Assembly: GCA_038380435.1 (NCBI GenBank)
Contig: JAWZYU010000034.1
Coordinates: 42,408,901-42,472,900 of the forward strand
DNA: 64,000 bases
Reading direction: 5' to 3'
DNA from: Ryuthela nishihirai
Lineage: Eukaryota; Arthropoda; Arachnida; Araneae; Heptathelidae
Part shown: piece after piece, positions 58,925 through 64,000 of the stretch
How positions within the stretch are numbered: the stretch's first letter is position 1
How the letters are laid out: each line of letters opens with the position of its first letter
Translations under genes and position numbers: made by a program
Notes under the pieces: model-generated
Databases searched by the model: none
Told to the model about the DNA's origin: nothing
The model's input: the letters and a program-made list of their open reading frames with translations, nothing else

Positions 58925-59290
58925 TGCTGTTTTATTTCTGAGCCTACTCTTGTGCCAACAATTGGCTAAAAAGTCAAGTCACAAGGACCCCATGGGGTCA
59001 CAGAAGGTTGGGGGAATAGTTCCATTAGACAGCTTTTACGAGGAAGATCCTCCCATCAAAATCGTCCAGAATGTTCTTTAGAGTGGACACTGACCCATGG
59101 TTTAATGTCCCATTCGATTGACGGTTGTTTTTTTTAAGAAAAATTTATTCTCCTTTTCTCACGGAGGATAGGGTGTGCCCATAAGACGTAAATGGCCATG
59201 TCACAAAGACCCCGAGGACTCAGAGGAAGCCAGAAATCGGAACCCGCTGGACAGCTTTTTTGAAACAGATGGTAGCCTCCCGTCAAGGGT
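58925..59290 (-). mobile_element. Two old SINE fragments (minus)
   Basis: 58925-59125 carries a diverged tail unit and the start of a body (TGGTTTAATGTCCCATTCG). 59160-59288 is another partial tail unit ending CCTCCCGTCAAGG. Confidence 0.68.
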
Positions 59291-59936
59291 TGGGTTGTTT
59301 CAACTCTGAGCGGCAATTTTTTGTACACAATGGGCTAAATGGACAGGTCACAAGAACCCCGAGAAGGTTGAGCAGAGGGGACCCACAGAATAACTGTTAG
59401 GAGGCAGATGGTAGCGTCCCGTCAAGGCCATCCAGCGTGTTCTTTAACGTTGGGTTGTTTTACCTCTGAGTGGCACTTTTTCGCACACCTTGGGCTAAAT
59501 GGCCAGGTCACAAGGATCCCGAAGGCTCAGAGAAGGTTGAAGGAGGGGACCCACTGGAACAGCTGTTGGGAGACCGATGGTAACCTTCCGTCAAGGCCAT
59601 CCAGCGTGTTCTTTAACGTTGGGTTGTTTTACCTATGAGCGGCACTTTTTTGCACACCATGGGCTAAATGGCCAGGTCACAAGGACCCCGAAGGCTCAGA
59701 GAAGTTTGGGGGAGGGGACCCACTGGAACAGCTGTTGGGAGACAGATGGTAGCCTCCCGTTAAGGTCAGCCAGCGTGTTGTTTAACGTACACAAGGTAAT
59801 GGCTGTCTCGCACACATGGCCATGTGTGTGACTAGGTCACAGATTAACCCCCTATCCGACGGACGGCGGCCTTTCCAAGCCCATCGGTTGTCCTCTACTG
59901 ACCAAGGGAAGAGAGGTTTGCGGAGCATTTAGACAT
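59289..59936 (-). mobile_element. SINE (minus), 3 tail units, truncated in body
   Basis: Units are near 59289, 59448 and 59617. The body ends at GAGAGGTTTGCGGAG, without a head. Confidence 0.86.
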
Positions 59937-59953
59937 TTTGCACAAAAAACGTA

Positions 59954-61072
59954 TCCCTCTGACATCCCCCCCGATAGGGGACCACCTTGTCGTGGTGGGG
60001 GGGCCTAGGGCCCAGCAACCCGGCTGAAGGCTGTGCCAGCCGGATTGGGTCACCGGTTGGACATGGCTAAAGCCAACCGAGGTCGAAGATGCTGCCGGCC
60101 GGCTTGATTGTCGGTCGGATGGTGACGGCGTCGGAGACCTCACCTCTCAGGGACCTGTGTGGTCAGTTCAACGGCTCTGCCGAAAGGTATCCCCGGCCTA
60201 GTAGGCACGAGCTGTTCAAAAAGTCTGGGTCTTACTAAGAGTCTCCACCCCGGGTGCCGATCGAGCTTGGATCTTTATATCCTTGCACATTTGCAAACCG
60301 GGGAATAGATTAAAGTAAGGTTTCTTCCGGTGGTCAGCTTTCCTTCTATAGGACTGCTGCCATGTGAGGCCGGGGTTGAGGTGCGCCTATAGGGCGTATT
60401 CCTTGCCCCCGGCTCTAGGTAGTCATGGCTTTTCTTAACCAGGTAGTGCTGTCAGGCGGAACCGGGAATTGCCGTGGTTGCACAAGATCGCAACATAGAG
60501 ATCAATCCCTCTGACATACCCCCCCGATAGGGGACCACCTTGTCGTGGTGGGGGGACCTAGGGCCCAGCAACCCGGCTGAAGGCTGTGCCGACCGGGTTG
60601 GGCGCCGGTTGGACATGGCCAAGGCCAACCGAGGTTGAAGACGCTGCTGGCCGGCTTGATTGCCGGTCGGGTGGTGACGGCGTCGGAGACCTCACCTTTC
60701 AGGGACCTTGGGTGGTCAGTTCGACGGCTCTGCCGAAAGGCTTCCCTTGGCCTAGTAGGCACGAGCTGTCCAAAAAGAGTGGGTCTTACTAAGAGTCTCC
60801 ACCCCGGCTGCCGATCGAGCTTGGATCTTTATATCCTTGCACATTTGCAAACCGGGGAATAGATTAAAGTAAGGTTTCTTCCGGTGGTCAGCTTTCCTTC
60901 TATAGGACTGCTGCCATGTGAGGCCGGGGTTGAGGTGCGCCTATAGGGCGTATTCCTTGCCCCCGGCTCTAGATGGTCATGGCTTTTCTTAAACCAGGTA
61001 GTGCTGTCAGGCGGAACCGGGAATTGCCGTGGTTGCACAAGATCGCAACATAGAGATCAATCCCTCTGACAT
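59954..61072 (+). repeat. Two head-to-tail copies of a 553-bp GC-rich unit (possible non-LTR retrotransposon 5' UTR)
   Basis: Matching landmarks are 553 bp apart: CCTAGGGCCCAGCAACCCGG at 60004/60557 and GTTTCTTCCGGTGGTCAGC at 60321/60874. The copies are nearly identical. TCCCTCTGACAT marks the start, the middle and the end. The segment GGGGACCACCTTGTCGTGGT near each start, followed by GGCTGTGCC, resembles the beginning of the 5' regions of some arthropod and marine invertebrate non-LTR elements, from memory. No ORF1/ORF2 follows. Confidence 0.7.
59966..60006 (+). other. Candidate HDV-like ribozyme start (partial fold); second copy about 60519-60556
   Basis: A run of seven C, then GATAGGGGA, a 5-bp hairpin ACCAC-CTTGTC-GTGGT, then seven G. 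The C run and G run would pair as a 7-bp P1 enclosing a P3-like hairpin with a CTTGTC loop, the layout of HDV-like ribozymes at retrotransposon 5' ends. The second copy pairs 6 of 7. I cannot find a convincing P4 or P2 return strand, so this is a suggestion only. Confidence 0.25.
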
Positions 61073-61084
61073 AAAAATAATCTG

Positions 61085-61179
61085 GCCCCTTTTCCCAACC
61101 TTCTCTCAGCGGGTCCTTGTGACCTGGCCATTTAGCCCGTTATGTGCAAAAAAAGAGATATTCACAGGAAAACATCAGA
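61085..61179 (+). mobile_element. Old SINE tail fragment; last 69 bp duplicated at 61736-61805
   Basis: TTTTCCCAACCTTCTCTC...GGGTCCTTGTGACCTGGCC...GTTATGTGCAAAAAAAG. The part from 61111 recurs on the other side of the next SINE. Confidence 0.8.
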
Positions 61180-61735
61180 GTTGGGTTGGGGTGTTTCACC
61201 TGTGAGCGGCACTTTTTTGCACACCATGGGCTAAATGGCCAGGTCACATGGACCCCGAAGGCTCAGAGGAGGTTGCGGGAGGGGACCCACTGGAACAGCT
61301 GTTGGAAGACAGATGGTAGCCTCCCGTCAAGGCCATCCAGAGTGTTCTTTAACGTTGGGTTGTTTTACCTCTGAGCGGCACTTTTTTGCACACCATGGGC
61401 TAAATGGCCAGGTCACAAGGACCCCGAAGGCTCAGAGAAGGTTGGGGGAGAGGACCCACTGGAACAGATGTTAGGAGACAGATGGTAGCCTCCCGTCAAG
61501 GCCATCCAGCGTGTTATTTAACGTGCACAGGATATGGCTCTCCCGCACACGGAACCACGGCTTAACGTCCCATCCGACGGACGGTGGCTTTCCAAGCCCA
61601 TCGGTGTCCCTCCTGACCGTGGGCAGGGCGGGGAATTTTGCGGAGACAAATCTCAACGCTGACCCAGCTGGGACTCGAACCTGGGAACTACAGATTACGA
61701 GCCTGGCGCGCTACCGACTGAGCCACCCCCGCCCC
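61180..61735 (-). mobile_element. Complete SINE (minus), 2 tail units, within a 69-bp direct duplication
   Basis: Head, body and two tail units are intact. The flanks 61111-61179 and 61736-61805 match over 69-70 bp with three differences (C/T, one extra A, A/G), far longer than the usual 10-16 bp duplication of this family. Confidence 0.92.
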
Positions 61736-61805
61736 GGGTCCTTGTGACCTGGCCATTTAGTCCGTTATGTGCAAAAAAAAGAGATATTCACAGGAGAACA
61801 TCAGA

Positions 61806-62155
61806 AATTACACACTCAAGTTATAACTCTGTCTTTATAAATTCCTGTGCACGTTGCTGACTTCCATTAAGGAATATGCAAAATCCTGCATGTAGTGTTA
61901 AAAATTTATTCATAGCTACATGGTAAAGGCTTTCTTCATTTACATTACACAGCGCTCGCAATTTCGTCTCCTGAGGCTAATTAGCGCTACTCCTCTATCT
62001 GGTGTTGCTTACGATAATATGTCATCTTCATCTTCCTTGATAAAGTTTCAACTGGTGGCAGATTTCATCGCATGATGTCTTCGCTATAGGTCTTTAGCTT
62101 CAATTTGCTACTGTGGGATTAAGCTTTGTTGTACTCAGTTATTTTACCTCTGAAT
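61806..62155. other. Spacer
   Basis: Nothing recognised. Confidence 0.4.
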
Positions 62156-62328
62156 ATTTTCGGAAATTTTTTTTAAATCTGAGCGACACTTTTTGTACAC
62201 AATAGGCTAAATGGACAGGTCACAAAGACCCCGAGAGCTCAGAGAAGTCTCGGAAAAGAGGACTCAATGGACAGTTGTTAGAACATAGATGGTAGTCTCT
62301 CGTCAAGGCCATCCAGCGTGTTCCTTAA
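62156..62328 (-). mobile_element. Old SINE tail unit (minus) at the edge of a derived array
   Basis: CTGAGCGACACTTTTTGTAC through CAAGGCCATCCAGCGTGTTC. It is the apparent founder of the following array. Confidence 0.75.
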
Positions 62329-62344
62329 CGCTGGATGGCCTTGA
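62303..62344. repeat. Perfect 17-bp-stem hairpin, 8-nt loop (first array copy)
   Basis: TCAAGGCCATCCAGCGT and its exact reverse complement ACGCTGGATGGCCTTGA flank GTTCCTTA. Later copies have the same hairpin with zero to two mismatches (GGCTATCC forms). Confidence 0.93.
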
Positions 62345-64000
62345 TGACCTGTGAGAAGTTTATTCAACTTTATTGACCTGTGAGAAGTTTGGGAGAAGAG
62401 TAATGAGGACTCACTAGACAGCTGTTAGGAGACAGATGGTAGCCTCTCGTCAAGGCCATCCAGCGTGTTCTTTCACGCTGGATGGCCTTGATGACCTGTG
62501 AGAAGTTTATTGAACTTTATTGACCTGTGAGAAGTTTGGGAGAAGAGTAATGAGGACTCACTAGACAACTGTTAGGAGATAGATGGTAGCCTCTCGTCAA
62601 GGCTATCCAGCGTGTTCTTTAACTCTGGATGGCCTTGATGACCTGTGAGAAGTTTATTGAACTTTATTCACCTGTGAGAAGTTTGGGAGAAGAGTAATGA
62701 AGACTCACTGGACAAGAGGACTCACTAGACATCTGTTAGGAGACAGATGGTAGCCTCTCGTCAAGGCTATCCAGCGTGTTCTTTAACGCTGGATGGCCTT
62801 GATGACCTGTGAGAAGCTTATTGAACTTTATTGACCTGTGAGAAGTTTGGGAGAAGAGTAATGAGGAATCACTAGACAGCTGTTAGGAGACAAATGGTAG
62901 CCTCTCGTCAAGGCTATCCAGCGTGTTCTTTAACGCTGGATGGCCTTGATGACCTGTGAGAAGCTTATTGAACTTTATTGACCTGTCAGAAGTTTGGGAG
63001 AAGAGTAATGAGGACTCACTAGACAGCTGTTAGGAGACAGATGGTAGCCTCTCGTCAAGGCTATTCAGCGTGTTCTTTCACGCTGGATGGCCTTGATGAC
63101 CTGTGAGAAGCGTATTGAACTTTATTGACCTGTGAGAAGTTTGGGAGAAGAGTAATGAGGACTCACTGGACAAGAGGACTCACTAGACAGCTGTTAGGAG
63201 ACAAATGGTAGCCTCTCGTCAAGGCCATCCAGCGTGTTCTTTAACGCTGGATGGCCTTGATGACCTGTGAGAAGCTTATTGAACTTTATTGACCTGTCAG
63301 AAGTTTGGGAGAAGAGTAATGAGGACTGACTAGACAGCTGTTAGGAGACAGATGGTAGCCTCTCGTCAAGGCTATTCAGCGTGTTTTTCACGCTGGATGG
63401 CCTTGATGACCTGTGAGAAGCGTATTGAACTTTATTGACCTGTGAGAAGTTTGGGAGAAGAGTAATGAGGACTCACTGGACAAGAGGACTCACTAGACAG
63501 CTGTTAGGAGACAAATGGTAGCCTCTCGTCAAGGCCATCCAGCGTGTTCTTTAACGCTGGATGGCCTTGATTACCTGTGAGAAGCATATTGAACTTTATT
63601 GACCTGTCAGAAGTTTGGGAGAAGAGTAATGAGGACTCACTGGACAAGAGGACTCACTAGACAGCTGTTAGGAGACAAATGGTAGCCTCTCCTCAAGGCT
63701 ATCCAGCGTGTTCTTTAACGCTGGATGGTCTTGATGACCTGTGAGAAGCTTATTGAACTTTATTCACCTGTCAGAAGTTTGGGAGAAGAGTAATGAGGAC
63801 TCACTGGACAAGAGGACTCACTAGACAGCTGTTAGGAGACAAATGGTAGCCTCTCGTAAAGGCTATCCAGCGTGTTCTTTAACGCTGGATGGCCTTGATG
63901 ACCTGTGAGAAGCTTATTGAACTTTATTGACCTGTGAGAAGTTTGGGAGAAGAGTAATGAGGATTCACTGGACAAGAGGACTCACTAGACAGCTGTTAGG
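62329..64000. repeat. 147/164-bp tandem array with an inverted hairpin per unit, runs off the window
   Basis: Eleven starts of CTGGATGGCCTTGATGACC (or close variants) lie at about 62331, 62478, 62625, 62789, 62936, 63082, 63246, 63392, 63556, 63720 and 63884. Unit lengths are about 147 or 164 bp. The 17-bp difference is a tandem duplication of GAGGACTCACTGGACAA. The unit joins a rearranged SINE tail segment (GAGAAGTTTGGGAG...CAAGGCTATCCAGCGTGTTC) to an inverted piece of itself. Confidence 0.92.

Overview
This window is repeat-dominated, AT-rich eukaryotic intergenic DNA, and I find no intact protein-coding gene that I would defend. It contains Pol III (tRNA-headed) SINEs, a broken Jockey-type LINE, a TA-flanked MITE, a Polinton-like element with AG...CT ends, and satellite arrays. 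This fits an arthropod genome. My guess is an arachnid such as a spider, but that rests on general impression and not on a diagnostic gene. Most long reading frames are by-products of the repeats. A 169-bp unit gives overlapping ~102-residue frames, and a 128-bp unit gives a ladder of ~68-residue frames.

The main component is one SINE family. A complete copy (53765-54147, 383 bp, 12-bp target duplication) has a tRNA-like head with A and B boxes, a ~130-bp body, and a 3' part of two modules (about 76 + 93 bp). In many copies the 3' part is tandemly amplified: 2 copies at 30547-31100, 5 at 15416-16475, 7 at 5209-6603 and 57509-58868, 11 at 50498-52493, and 17 at 1742-4712. Several amplified copies still have clean target duplications, so each array is an expanded single insertion. 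Offshoots of the same sequence form a separate ~94/188-bp array (23.47-25.99 kb) and a rearranged 147/164-bp array with hairpins (62.3 kb to the window end). SINEs are inserted in older SINEs at about 12.7, 17.5 and 29.4 kb, and one has split a Jockey ORF2 fragment at 5.2-6.6 kb.

Region by region: 1-6.6 kb holds SINE arrays and the LINE fragment. 7045-11500 is a 4,456-bp element with ~640-670-bp terminal inverted repeats, AG...CT ends and a perfect 6-bp target duplication (GTTGTC), most like a non-autonomous Polinton/Maverick derivative. 11573-12101 is a TA-flanked MITE with a long palindrome, and a larger relative lies at 27264-28282. 12.6-31.1 kb is nested SINEs separated by AT-rich spacers. 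31898-48916 is a ~17-kb array of about 133 copies of a 128-bp unit that begins with a hAT-transposon-like terminus and carries multi-kilobase internal duplications. 48.9-61.8 kb is more SINEs, a ~550-bp foldback, and two head-to-tail copies of a 553-bp GC-rich unit resembling a non-LTR retrotransposon 5' region. The notable theme is that several different transposons here (SINE tail, SINE head/body junction, hAT terminus, MITE core) have each been converted into tandem arrays.
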